DNA from: Arenicella xantha
Lineage (GTDB): Bacteria; Pseudomonadota; Gammaproteobacteria; Arenicellales; Arenicellaceae
DNA: 64,000 nt
Assembly: GCF_003315245.1 (NCBI RefSeq)
Contig: NZ_QNRT01000001.1
Span: 316,963 to 380,962 of the forward strand
Direction: 5' to 3'
Each line of letters begins with the position of its first letter. Position 1 is the first letter of the stretch. The notes beneath the pieces were generated by a model that saw only the letters and a list, made by a program, of their open reading frames with translations, was not told the origin of the DNA and did not search any database. Made by a program: the position numbers and the translations under genes. Shown one piece after another: positions 27,277-35,430 of the stretch.

Positions 27277-28635
27277 TTACCACGTCACCTGGCTGCGTAT
27301 AGCAAAAGCATCGCCTTTGTGTGCTGCGTACCCTTGAGGTAACACTTCAAGACTGTTATCAATATCAAAGTGAACCCAATTAGCCGACAATCTTAGAAAC
27401 GATTTTGGATACCAATTCAAGCCTACCGAAAGTGTCGCCCCCTTACCGCCGCTTATATCTCCACTGACGAGATCCATGTAACTGCTACGCAATGCCAGCT
27501 CGACAGCACCCTGACCTCCCTCACCCCAGCTAGTCGCTGGTACAACACCGCCGAATTTTCCGTGACTGCGTTCATAGTTGCGCTGCTCGCCACTGATCAA
27601 CCAAGCCGCTTGCGCATAGCCGGTCACAAAGCGTGACTCATCTAATTGCGTATAGTCCACTGTTTGCTCACCGAATTCAGCTTGGAACAGCAGGCTATGA
27701 TGCTGAAACGCCGCTTCCAAACCAACGTATTTCACGTCATTAGCGGCATGTTCGCCAGTATCAAATAGCGCAGCTAACTGATGACTCTCCGGGCGTGCCG
27801 AGACCCGATAATCTTCCTCACCAAGTGACACGTAATAGCTCGCTGCACCAAGGTGCCACGTGTGGTTCGAGCTGTGCAACGGCGTCCACATAAGCCGTGC
27901 GGCCGCCTTCCAGCCTTCACTCTCACCCACTTCCGTGTCGAGCTGAGACTGGCCGAACAAACCTGCGTTGAGCGACCAACGTTCACCCTGGGTTTCAAAC
28001 CCTAGCCCTACCGAACGCCCTAAGCTTAGTGAATTGTGCAGCGAGCGCTCCAAAAAACTATGATTAGAGTCGCTGGTTTCATCATCCAGTGACACTGAGG
28101 CTTCATGGTGTCCTAGGCGAATAGCCGTGTGATCACTCATTCGATATCGAATGAAAATATCCTCGTAGCCTATCTTGTCACCACTGAAATCCAACTCGGC
28201 CACATAGTCTAGCGACGGGGAAAATGCGCCTTGAGCGCCCAATCTAACTCGACGAATTTCACTGGCTCGACCATAGTCAGTTGTCTCAACATCACTGCTG
28301 GTCGTCATAAGCTCGGTTTGAAATTTACCGCGAAACCTAAATCGCGATTCACTTTCTGGCTTACTAAACTGGGGCGATGCCCCAGCCCAAGCCATAGCGG
28401 CGCTTGCTGGATTTGAATCGGGGCTGTTTACCCCTACTGCGACAGGCTCAGCAACAGACCCAGCGGCGGCCGATTCAAGTTGCGCTAGCCTACTCTTGAG
28501 TTCGTTTAATTGACGTTCCTGCGCATTTACCAGAGCCCGAATTTCCTCTAAGCTGTCTTCTGCCACGGCCACAAATGGACACCATAACAATATAGAAAAC
28601 ACTAAAATAACGTGTGCGGATATTTTTCTGTACAT
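27277..28635 (-). CDS. Phosphate-selective porin O/P-family outer-membrane protein
   Basis: From the ATG at 28635 (AAGGG upstream) the product is 452 residues. It has a signal peptide (to about 25, ending VAVAED), a coiled-coil segment with LEEIRALVNAQERQLNELKS (about 27-55), a linker, and a 16-strand-type barrel beginning FRFRGKFQTELM and ending AIRSQVTW. The layout is that of OprP/OprO porins, which pass phosphate or other anions. Specific phosphate-binding residues cannot be confirmed by eye. Confidence 0.82.
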   Translation of the reverse strand: MYRKISAHVILVFSILLWCPFVAVAEDSLEEIRALVNAQERQLNELKSRLAQLESAAAGSVAEPVAVGVNSPDSNPASAAMAWAGASPQFSKPESESRFRFRGKFQTELMTTSSDVETTDYGRASEIRRVRLGAQGAFSPSLDYVAELDFSGDKIGYEDIFIRYRMSDHTAIRLGHHEASVSLDDETSDSNHSFLERSLHNSLSLGRSVGLGFETQGERWSLNAGLFGQSQLDTEVGESEGWKAAARLMWTPLHSSNHTWHLGAASYYVSLGEEDYRVSARPESHQLAALFDTGEHAANDVKYVGLEAAFQHHSLLFQAEFGEQTVDYTQLDESRFVTGYAQAAWLISGEQRNYERSHGKFGGVVPATSWGEGGQGAVELALRSSYMDLVSGDISGGKGATLSVGLNWYPKSFLRLSANWVHFDIDNSLEVLPQGYAAHKGDAFAIRSQVTW

Positions 28636-28666
28636 AGCGCTACCCTTCTTGATCATCGGCATTTTC

Positions 28667-29131
28667 TTAACGGGGCGCGTTAGCATTGCGACTAAAACTA
28701 AGCTCACCATGGAGTTGCTCCTTAGCAAGATCAGCTACCCACTTTTCATTAATTCCATCTGGCGTCAATGTCCATTCACTGCGGTATAAAAATCGGTTTC
28801 CAGAGAGCATCTGAACCCCATCACCTTGACAGGTAGCCTGCTTCCGATCCGCTGACAACAAACACTTAGTCTGGTAGACCGAGTAGGCATCACGTCCAGA
28901 AACAGTCAGAAATCGGCCATCTGCCCGCACCGAAATGTCTCCACCTTCTCCGTCGGTCCATGCACCACTCCAAACCGGTTCAAACTCACTCCTCTGAGCA
29001 ACAGCGACGTTAATAGAGGACAAAAAGCAGCCCACAAGCAGCAGCCCAAATAACCAGTAGCTTCGACAAATACCATGATGTCGGTAAGGCTGGTAACTAA
29101 GCGCAGATTCAAGATTATTCATGTCATACAT
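28667..29131 (-). CDS. Small exported protein of unknown function
   Basis: The frame opens upstream to 29230, but a membrane-type signal (YWLFGLLLVGCFLSSINVAVAQ) lies at about 24-45 of the version starting at ATG 29131; an ATG three codons later is also possible. The mature part of about 110 residues is polar, with two cysteines in KCLLSADRKQATCQG. I do not recognise a family. It is first in a probable four-gene set with the porin (31 bases apart), the barrel and the PepSY protein, so a periplasmic helper of that system is likely. Confidence 0.6.
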   Translation of the reverse strand: MYDMNNLESALSYQPYRHHGICRSYWLFGLLLVGCFLSSINVAVAQRSEFEPVWSGAWTDGEGGDISVRADGRFLTVSGRDAYSVYQTKCLLSADRKQATCQGDGVQMLSGNRFLYRSEWTLTPDGINEKWVADLAKEQLHGELSFSRNANAPR

Positions 29132-29236
29132 ATTTGAAGGAGTGTTAGAAAGCTGAACGATGTTTTGCCTCTTGGCAGCACTATTGCGTGCAGGCATAAA
29201 GCGGTTTGAAACTGGGTTGGCAAAGTACACTTGCTA

Positions 29237-30676
29237 CTACACCGACCAAGCGCTTAGAGGAGGATGCTTATCGTGCCAAGAACGAGCGACTTCGAGTTCC
29301 CCCGCCAATCGAAACAATGTGTCCTCACCACCATACGCAGCGGTAAACATCATGCCGATCGGTAAATTATTAGGGTTCCAACAGAGCGGCACGCTCATAG
29401 CGGGTACGCCTGTCACATTCGCCAGCGGCGTGAAAGGACAATAGCGCCACATTTGTTCAAGATACGCGTCAAGATCGCCCGAGTTAGCATCCAGCACGCC
29501 CAGCCTAATTGGAGGCTGCGCTAAAGTTGGTGTCAACATGACATCCCAGTCCTGCATAAATGCGCCCAAGCACCGACCCAGTTCAGTACGATATTGCAGC
29601 GCGTTAGTTAATTCGACGCCACTCGTCGCTAAGCCTCTTTGGTAGAGCGCAAGGTTACAGCGCTCTACCGTTGTGTGATCGATTTCTCGGCACCTGTCGT
29701 TGGCGGTCTGCTGGAGTTCTGCCGCCATCGAGACCGCTAACATCGTGGTGACGTGATCATGTAGCTCTGGCGCGCTGTAATCGACTGAGGCTTTCACCAC
29801 GTCATGACCAAGATCACTCAGCAAAGTCGCGGTCTCATCCAGCGCAGCTAGGCAATCTGGGTGCACGTTAATCCCTTGCGCACGACCATCGCACACCGCA
29901 ACTCTGAGGCGTTGCGGTGCCGCACTCACCTCGTGTAAGTAAGGGCGTCTTTTAGGCGGTGCAGAGTATGGCGAGCCGGTATCATGACCACCACTAATAT
30001 CCAGCATTAGAGCGCTGTCTCGTACACTACGAGTAATGACATGATGTGTCATCAAGCCATACCAAAACTCGCCATCTCTTGGACCAGTTGGCACCCGCCC
30101 TCTACTCGGCTTTAAACCAAACACGCCATTGCAAGACGCAGGTACACGAATTGACCCAGCGCCATCGTTACCGTAAGCAATTGGAATTATACCTGCCGCG
30201 ACTGCCGCCCCGCCGCCACCACCCGAGCCACCGCTAGAACGGCTTACGTCCCATGGATTACGACATGGGCCATGCAGTTGCGACTCTGTGGTCAGCGATG
30301 ATGAAAACTCCGGTACATTGGTGGTACCCATGAGAATAAGGCCAGCCGCCTTGTAGCGCTTGACAACCTCAGCATCGAAATCGATCACCGTACCGCGAGC
30401 CAAGCGACTGCCGAAGTCGCGCGCCACACCCTTGACATAGCCCACGCAATCCTTCATCGCCAATGGAACGCCAGCAAAATCAGCGACATAATCTAGGTTA
30501 CGACTTTGCTCTAACGCGGATTCGGTTTGCATTGACACGAAGGCGTTTAATGGCTCATTGAGCTGAGCAACAAGTTGGTAAGCAAGCTCGAGCAATTGCT
30601 GTGGATTGATCTCGCCGGCCTTAACAGATTGCGCTAACTGAAGGCCATCGCAGTCAGCATATTGGCTAAAGTTCAT
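29237..30676 (-). CDS. Amidase-signature hydrolase, NylA/GatA-like
   Basis: The 479-residue amidase-signature enzyme has the Ser-cisSer-Lys triad positions filled: K75 in GVPLAMKDC, S151 in SRSSGGSGGGGGAAVAAG, and S175 in NDGAGSIRVPAS. GLKPSRGRVPTGP follows as usual. Overall the sequence reads like 6-aminohexanoate-cyclic-dimer hydrolase (NylA) and related amidases rather than GatA, whose partner genes are absent. It would hydrolyse a linear or cyclic amide in the cytoplasm; no signal peptide is present. The neighbours are a GNAT acyltransferase gene upstream and the porin set downstream, all on the minus strand. Confidence 0.85.
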   Translation of the reverse strand: MNFSQYADCDGLQLAQSVKAGEINPQQLLELAYQLVAQLNEPLNAFVSMQTESALEQSRNLDYVADFAGVPLAMKDCVGYVKGVARDFGSRLARGTVIDFDAEVVKRYKAAGLILMGTTNVPEFSSSLTTESQLHGPCRNPWDVSRSSGGSGGGGGAAVAAGIIPIAYGNDGAGSIRVPASCNGVFGLKPSRGRVPTGPRDGEFWYGLMTHHVITRSVRDSALMLDISGGHDTGSPYSAPPKRRPYLHEVSAAPQRLRVAVCDGRAQGINVHPDCLAALDETATLLSDLGHDVVKASVDYSAPELHDHVTTMLAVSMAAELQQTANDRCREIDHTTVERCNLALYQRGLATSGVELTNALQYRTELGRCLGAFMQDWDVMLTPTLAQPPIRLGVLDANSGDLDAYLEQMWRYCPFTPLANVTGVPAMSVPLCWNPNNLPIGMMFTAAYGGEDTLFRLAGELEVARSWHDKHPPLSAWSV

Positions 30677-30721
30677 GGTTTTCGCACCAAATAGACGGCG
30701 TAGCTTGGCAGAAGAATATAG

Positions 30722-31351
30722 TCATGATTCAGCCTCTTCGGCTACAGCCAAACGGAAGTCGTCGCGAGTACAAAATGCCAGCCGCGCGCGCTTGGTCGGC
30801 ATCTCGATTACACCTTGGTAACGAAAACCTGCTTTTAGGTTCAAGGCGTGAATTTTTGAGTTATCTGCATCCGGCTCTACCACGACTCGCTGGACTTGTG
30901 CGTGAGAGAAAATAAACTCAAGGATAAATTTGAACACATGCCAAGTGAACTTAGGCAACGGGGTTTGTGTCGGCGCAACTAAAATATGCATACCGTAATC
31001 GCCTTGCTGAGCATCGTAGTACTCGGCGAGGTCATCATGCTCAGCATTATAAAACTCAAACAAGAACACTGGAGCTTGGTTAAAGCAGCCGATGTAGACC
31101 TGTGTGTTTTGGGTCGCCAAAATTTTTTCGTACTCCGTTGCTACTTGCTCCACGCTGGTGTTTTGCAACATCCAAAATTTAGCATGCTCGGCGTTCACCC
31201 AAGCGTGGATTAACTTTACGTCTGCGGTATTGTTGTAGGGGCGAAGTGAAAACGGCCCTATCTTAGGAATACTTTTTTGGTAGACAAACAAAGACAATCT
31301 CCTCTCTCGGTCAAACTCATCTAAGCTTTCAGCCGCGCCATTCACCTTCAC
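30722..31351 (-). CDS. Siderophore-type GNAT acetyltransferase (IucB/MbtK-like)
   Basis: The 209-residue product matches the Acetyltransf_8 family: IHAWVNAEHAKFWMLQ (about 49-64, with the substrate-binding HxW), GDYGMHILVAP, and RVVVEPDADNSKIHALNLKA, then GFRYQGVIEMPTKRARL. These enzymes acylate N6-hydroxylysine or similar hydroxylamines in siderophore synthesis. No hydroxylase or synthetase is in the window, but PepSY proteins and a TonB receptor are nearby. The start is unclear: GTG at 31351 is used; a TTG at 31291 has AGGAG six bases upstream. Confidence 0.75.
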   Translation of the reverse strand: MKVNGAAESLDEFDRERRLSLFVYQKSIPKIGPFSLRPYNNTADVKLIHAWVNAEHAKFWMLQNTSVEQVATEYEKILATQNTQVYIGCFNQAPVFLFEFYNAEHDDLAEYYDAQQGDYGMHILVAPTQTPLPKFTWHVFKFILEFIFSHAQVQRVVVEPDADNSKIHALNLKAGFRYQGVIEMPTKRARLAFCTRDDFRLAVAEEAES

Positions 31352-31533
31352 CTAGGTTTCAGTGTGTTGTTAGGTTGCCGCTGGGAAGTTATAAGTATAG
31401 AGAGATGATCGGTATCAGGTAGTTGCTTAATCACACACCATTGGTGACAAATTCACACCTAAGAAACTCGTCAAACTAGGCATACTTGAGCCTACATCAG
31501 CCACACTGACTATCGGTAAACTGGAGAACAAGC

Positions 31534-32658
31534 ATGGTGAAAATAATACTCACTCGTACCTATTGGCTAGCCTGTGCCGCAACCGCATTATTACTTGTTA
31601 TTGTCGCCTTAACCGGTAGCGTACAGGCCTACTACTATGAGATCGATGAATGGCTAAACCCTGATTTTTATCAAACCGACAACAACAGGCCGATGCTACC
31701 GCCGGCGGAGATCATCGCTCAATTCGAGGCACAGGTTCCTAGTGCCGAGGTTTGGTACCAACAAGTCGCAGAGGAACCTGGGCGAAGTAGCATGTTGGCG
31801 GTTTCTCCGCGTAAGCCTTTGGGTAAGCAAGCAGCACAGAAGCTAGAGTACAATTATTACTATGTCGACCCCAGCAATGGTGAAATTATTGGCGCTCGGG
31901 CATGGGGCAAATGCTGTTTTGAACCAGAAAACCTGGTCAACTACCTTTATGAGCTTCATCACTCATTAACCATACCTGGCGCACGCGGATTTCAATTAAT
32001 CGGCGCGGTTGCGTGCTTATGGTTACTCGCCTGTTTGAGCCTGCTGGCGCGAGCTTTGATTGCAAAAAAGGGAGCAACTTGGCTATCACTGTCTGCTCCT
32101 GCTACGATAATCGTCGCACTGGTAATGCTGCCATTCGCCATCAGTAGCATCGCTATGAATTTTTCAGCTGAGATTTTCAAACCCATCACCTCTGTCTTCT
32201 CCCCCGTTAAACCCAGTGTCTATGAAGAATATGGCAGCAAAGCTGAGCAAGATTTTGGTGACCGCAACCTCAGCTATACAGACGCTTATAACCTGGCCAC
32301 TGGCTTAGGCGCTCAGCGTAACTGGCCATACCCCATTGGCGAGCTGTTTTACAGCCGAGCTTATAACTTCTACGGTATGGCTTTTGGTAGTCGAGACCCC
32401 AGTGGAATGGGCAACAATTGGCTTTATCTGAGCGGCGTTGACGGCCGCATCGTCGCAATTAAAACACCAGCCCAGGGAACAGCCGGCGACCTGTTTTACT
32501 TCAGCCAATTACCGCTGCATAGCGGACGATTACTCGGCACAGCAAGCCAGTTCTGGGTGTTTCTGGTCGGTTTACTTACCGCAGCACTGTCATTCAAAGT
32601 ATTCCTTTACGCATTGCTACGTAGTTTAAAAGGCAGTATTCGCCACCGACGCTCGTAG
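31534..32658 (+). CDS. PepSY-associated membrane protein, second copy
   Basis: This 374-residue paralogue of the gene at 25358 has an N-terminal helix (LACAATALLLVIVALTGSVQ), the phrase YYEIDEWLNPDFYQTD, then GARAWGKCCFEPENLVNYLY (about 117-136), central helices near 150-170 and 185-210, LPLHSGRLLGTASQFWVFLV and a basic end. The CC pair in WGxCCFE is shared with the first copy and may bind metal or heme. It is divergent from the GNAT gene with about 180 bases between starts, which suggests shared regulation, perhaps by iron. Confidence 0.82.
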   Translation: MVKIILTRTYWLACAATALLLVIVALTGSVQAYYYEIDEWLNPDFYQTDNNRPMLPPAEIIAQFEAQVPSAEVWYQQVAEEPGRSSMLAVSPRKPLGKQAAQKLEYNYYYVDPSNGEIIGARAWGKCCFEPENLVNYLYELHHSLTIPGARGFQLIGAVACLWLLACLSLLARALIAKKGATWLSLSAPATIIVALVMLPFAISSIAMNFSAEIFKPITSVFSPVKPSVYEEYGSKAEQDFGDRNLSYTDAYNLATGLGAQRNWPYPIGELFYSRAYNFYGMAFGSRDPSGMGNNWLYLSGVDGRIVAIKTPAQGTAGDLFYFSQLPLHSGRLLGTASQFWVFLVGLLTAALSFKVFLYALLRSLKGSIRHRRS

Positions 32659-33208
32659 CTAACAACCCGTCGCCACACAATCGTGCAACACCAATGCGGC
32701 TTGAGCGTCATCTGGAAAAAGTCGTGATATAGACTCGCCAAGCCGCAAAACTTCAACAACCGAGTCTGCGCGCCAGATCAAGCTCGAAGACCAGCTAGAT
32801 TGGCATTTGGCCGACCACTGATTCGAACTCAATCCATTCATGTACTCCACCTTCTAATTAACGTCTTCCTGAGCAACGCTAAAGATCTTGCTCACGTAGC
32901 CGCCCAGCTCGCTGCCCAGCTACGCGAACGGAAAGAATATGCCAATGGGCATTGTTCTGCGCAGACTCAACATAAGGCATAAGGGAGTTTTGTATTCAGC
33001 ACAGGCCACAAATAGCAGCGTTACTGACTGACTAAGAAAGAAACTACCTATAGGTAACTATGTTGATGGCGATCCTTGCCTAGCAGATACTGAATCTGCG
33101 GTTAACTTAAGAAGAGGAATTACCGGTTGGTTGCACCAGTCAAAATTCTCAAGCCGACTAACTATCCTACAAGGGCTAGCCGACTTGAGAAGTCCTTCGG
33201 GGGGGACG
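32659..33208. other. Intergenic stretch, mostly empty
   Basis: About 550 bases between the convergent PepSY and TonB-receptor genes. Frames of about 60 codons on both strands lack support. The only structure seen is a stem-loop near its right end (33146-33191). Confidence 0.45.
33146..33191 (-). terminator. Possible terminator of the TonB-receptor transcript
   Basis: On the minus strand TTCTCAAG (33191-33184) pairs with CTTGAGAA (33153-33146), and the next base pairs continue with one mismatch. TTTTG follows directly. The loop is long (about 30 bases), so the call is weak. Confidence 0.35.
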
Positions 33209-35317
33209 TTAGAAATCGAAGCTGACTCTTAGGCCAACCGTACGAGGACGAGTACGATTAGCATTGTTCCAAGCATGATATGGGTCAATGTACTTATTCA
33301 CATCGGTGAGATTCTGACCATATAACTCAAGACGAATCCCATCGATGGTCATGCCTAAGCGCGCGTCTAAAAGACCAATGGCATCAGAAAACTGACCAAT
33401 GTTCTCCACAGAGAAACTGGTTCGATCCACATATGGCATTTCGTCACGATAGCTATAACCCAAGCGGAAGAAACCCGGCTTGTCGGCAGACCAATTAAAG
33501 TTATACATCGCACCTAAGGTATAACTGTAGTCAGGCACGTAATCGATCGGGTCACCGACGATGTTGGCTGTGTCGGTGCCGCCAATTTCTTTGACTTCGG
33601 CGTCGATCACGGCCAGTGATGCATCAAATGTGAATGCATCTGTTACATGCCACCTCATCGACGTTTCAAAGCCTGCGACTTCAACCTTACCGATATTACT
33701 GACAAAGCTTTCAAAACCACGACCTTCAATAAACACTAGACCCCGACGCAGCATTTCGTCGTACTCAGTGAAATAAACAGCCGCATCAAAATACAGTTTG
33801 TTTTCAAACAAGTTAGCTTTGTAACCTAGCTCATAACTCCACAACGACTCAGGGTCGAAGTCGGGTAATTCAACACCATTGAAGTCGAAGCCATTAAAGC
33901 CACCACTACGAAAACCCTTAGCTGCGCTGGCATAAATATTCTTATCATCACTTAAGTTGTAAGAGAGATAAACTCGAGGGTCGACTGAATCAAATGAGCC
34001 GGCTTGAACACCTGTAGAACCTTCAATGAATTGAGTTTGATCGTCTTCAAAATATCGAGCACCAACGCCAACATTCAGTTTGTCGGTTATCTGGTATGAC
34101 ATATCCGCAAATACCGATAAAGATTCTGATGTGTCATGTGTGTAGTATGAAGATAAGAAAATATCGGGACCGAACTCAGTCACAACTTCAGGAATATTTA
34201 GGTCCACTTCCATGTCACGGTAGAATATGCCGGCGGTCCATTGTAAACGACCGTCTGCATTTGAGACTAAACGCAACTCCTGGGCAAACTGATTTCCGAC
34301 GTTATTTCGGTTGCTGTAGCCAGCAAGCGTTCCGCCATAGATTGTTTCTGGGCCGCCAAAATAAGAGAATGGGTAGTCGAGATCCATCTCAGCATAGGAG
34401 GTTGAACTCAACAGTTCAGCAAAACCAAGATCATAAGTTACTTCCAAGTTATACAAATCATAGTCCCATACTTTTGGCTTTAACGTAAGCCCTGGGTCAG
34501 TTGGAACATAGACGGTCCGATCAGGCTGTTCATAGCCTTGACCAAGCTCATACTCGGCGTTGTATTTAACCACCGTTGCTAATACATCAAGACTGTCAGT
34601 TGGCGTCCACAGTGCTTTAACACGAACTGTCGAGAGGTCTTCGCCATTGCCGTCTTCGATACCGGCCTCTGGCTGGTCCTGCCAACCACCACCATCTTTA
34701 ACATCAGCCACCACACGCATCGCGAACTTATTCTCGACTACTGGCATATTCAGGATTGCCGTAACACCCAAACCGGTATCGCCGTCAGTAACAGAATATG
34801 CGTCACCTTGCACACTACCAGAAAACTCTTGAGTGTTCGGCCGCTTAGTGATGTAACGAATCGCACCACCAACCGCACCTTGACCATATAAGGTACCTTG
34901 CGGACCTTTGAGCACTTCAACTCGCTCCAGATCTAATACTCGGGTTGGCAATACTTCATAACCAGTTAGGGCCATGGGGATCTCATCTTGGTAAATGCTG
35001 GTGAGGGCTCCGCCGCCATGAGCATTCGCGATTCCACGTAGAAATATCTGGTAGCTGCCTGGGCCGTCTTCGCGCATTGTTAACCCTGGCACGGCGAATG
35101 ACAAGTCTTGAATCGTGTCGATACCTCGCATTTCTAACTCATCGCCAGTTATAGCTGCAATGGCCATCGGCACTTCAACTAAGCTCTGTTCGCGCTTACT
35201 CGCTGTAACAATAATCTCGTCTAATAGTACCTGCTCGGCACTGGCTTCCACTGCTAGAGTCGTTCCCAACGCTGCGACTGCCATGACTATTGCCCTGTCT
35301 ATTTTAGTTCTCTTCAT
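33209..35317 (-). CDS. TonB-dependent outer-membrane receptor
   Basis: From ATG 35317 (GGGATAACAATT upstream) the protein has 702 residues. It has a signal peptide to about residue 27, a TonB-box-like DEIIVTASKREQSLVEVPMA, a plug domain with QIFLRGIAN and RVLDLERVEVLKGPQGTLYG (plug and barrel markers), and a 22-strand-type barrel ending GLRVSFDF. It belongs to the iron-complex/outer-membrane receptor group common in sphingomonad-like and marine genomes for uptake of siderophores, peptides or carbohydrates. It follows two large TolB-amidohydrolase genes on the same strand, so its cargo may be what they hydrolyse. Confidence 0.92.
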   Translation of the reverse strand: MKRTKIDRAIVMAVAALGTTLAVEASAEQVLLDEIIVTASKREQSLVEVPMAIAAITGDELEMRGIDTIQDLSFAVPGLTMREDGPGSYQIFLRGIANAHGGGALTSIYQDEIPMALTGYEVLPTRVLDLERVEVLKGPQGTLYGQGAVGGAIRYITKRPNTQEFSGSVQGDAYSVTDGDTGLGVTAILNMPVVENKFAMRVVADVKDGGGWQDQPEAGIEDGNGEDLSTVRVKALWTPTDSLDVLATVVKYNAEYELGQGYEQPDRTVYVPTDPGLTLKPKVWDYDLYNLEVTYDLGFAELLSSTSYAEMDLDYPFSYFGGPETIYGGTLAGYSNRNNVGNQFAQELRLVSNADGRLQWTAGIFYRDMEVDLNIPEVVTEFGPDIFLSSYYTHDTSESLSVFADMSYQITDKLNVGVGARYFEDDQTQFIEGSTGVQAGSFDSVDPRVYLSYNLSDDKNIYASAAKGFRSGGFNGFDFNGVELPDFDPESLWSYELGYKANLFENKLYFDAAVYFTEYDEMLRRGLVFIEGRGFESFVSNIGKVEVAGFETSMRWHVTDAFTFDASLAVIDAEVKEIGGTDTANIVGDPIDYVPDYSYTLGAMYNFNWSADKPGFFRLGYSYRDEMPYVDRTSFSVENIGQFSDAIGLLDARLGMTIDGIRLELYGQNLTDVNKYIDPYHAWNNANRTRPRTVGLRVSFDF

Positions 35318-35430
35318 AATTGTTATCCCAAGTGGGTTTTTCACTGAACCGTCATAGTAGCGTTACTTTTGTATGGTTAGGAAGTTGCCAAACAACACCG
35401 CAGCGGTGCATAAACATCACCATGAACCAG

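Noticed and set aside
29237-30676. GatA subunit of the tRNA amidotransferase
   Set aside because: No gatB or gatC neighbours, and the sequence reads closer to NylA-type amidases.
32659-32982. Short frames of about 60 codons on both strands
   Set aside because: Overlapping, without start signals or family resemblance.
34096-34488. 130-codon plus-strand frame
   Set aside because: Antisense to the TonB receptor gene, which is clearly coding there.
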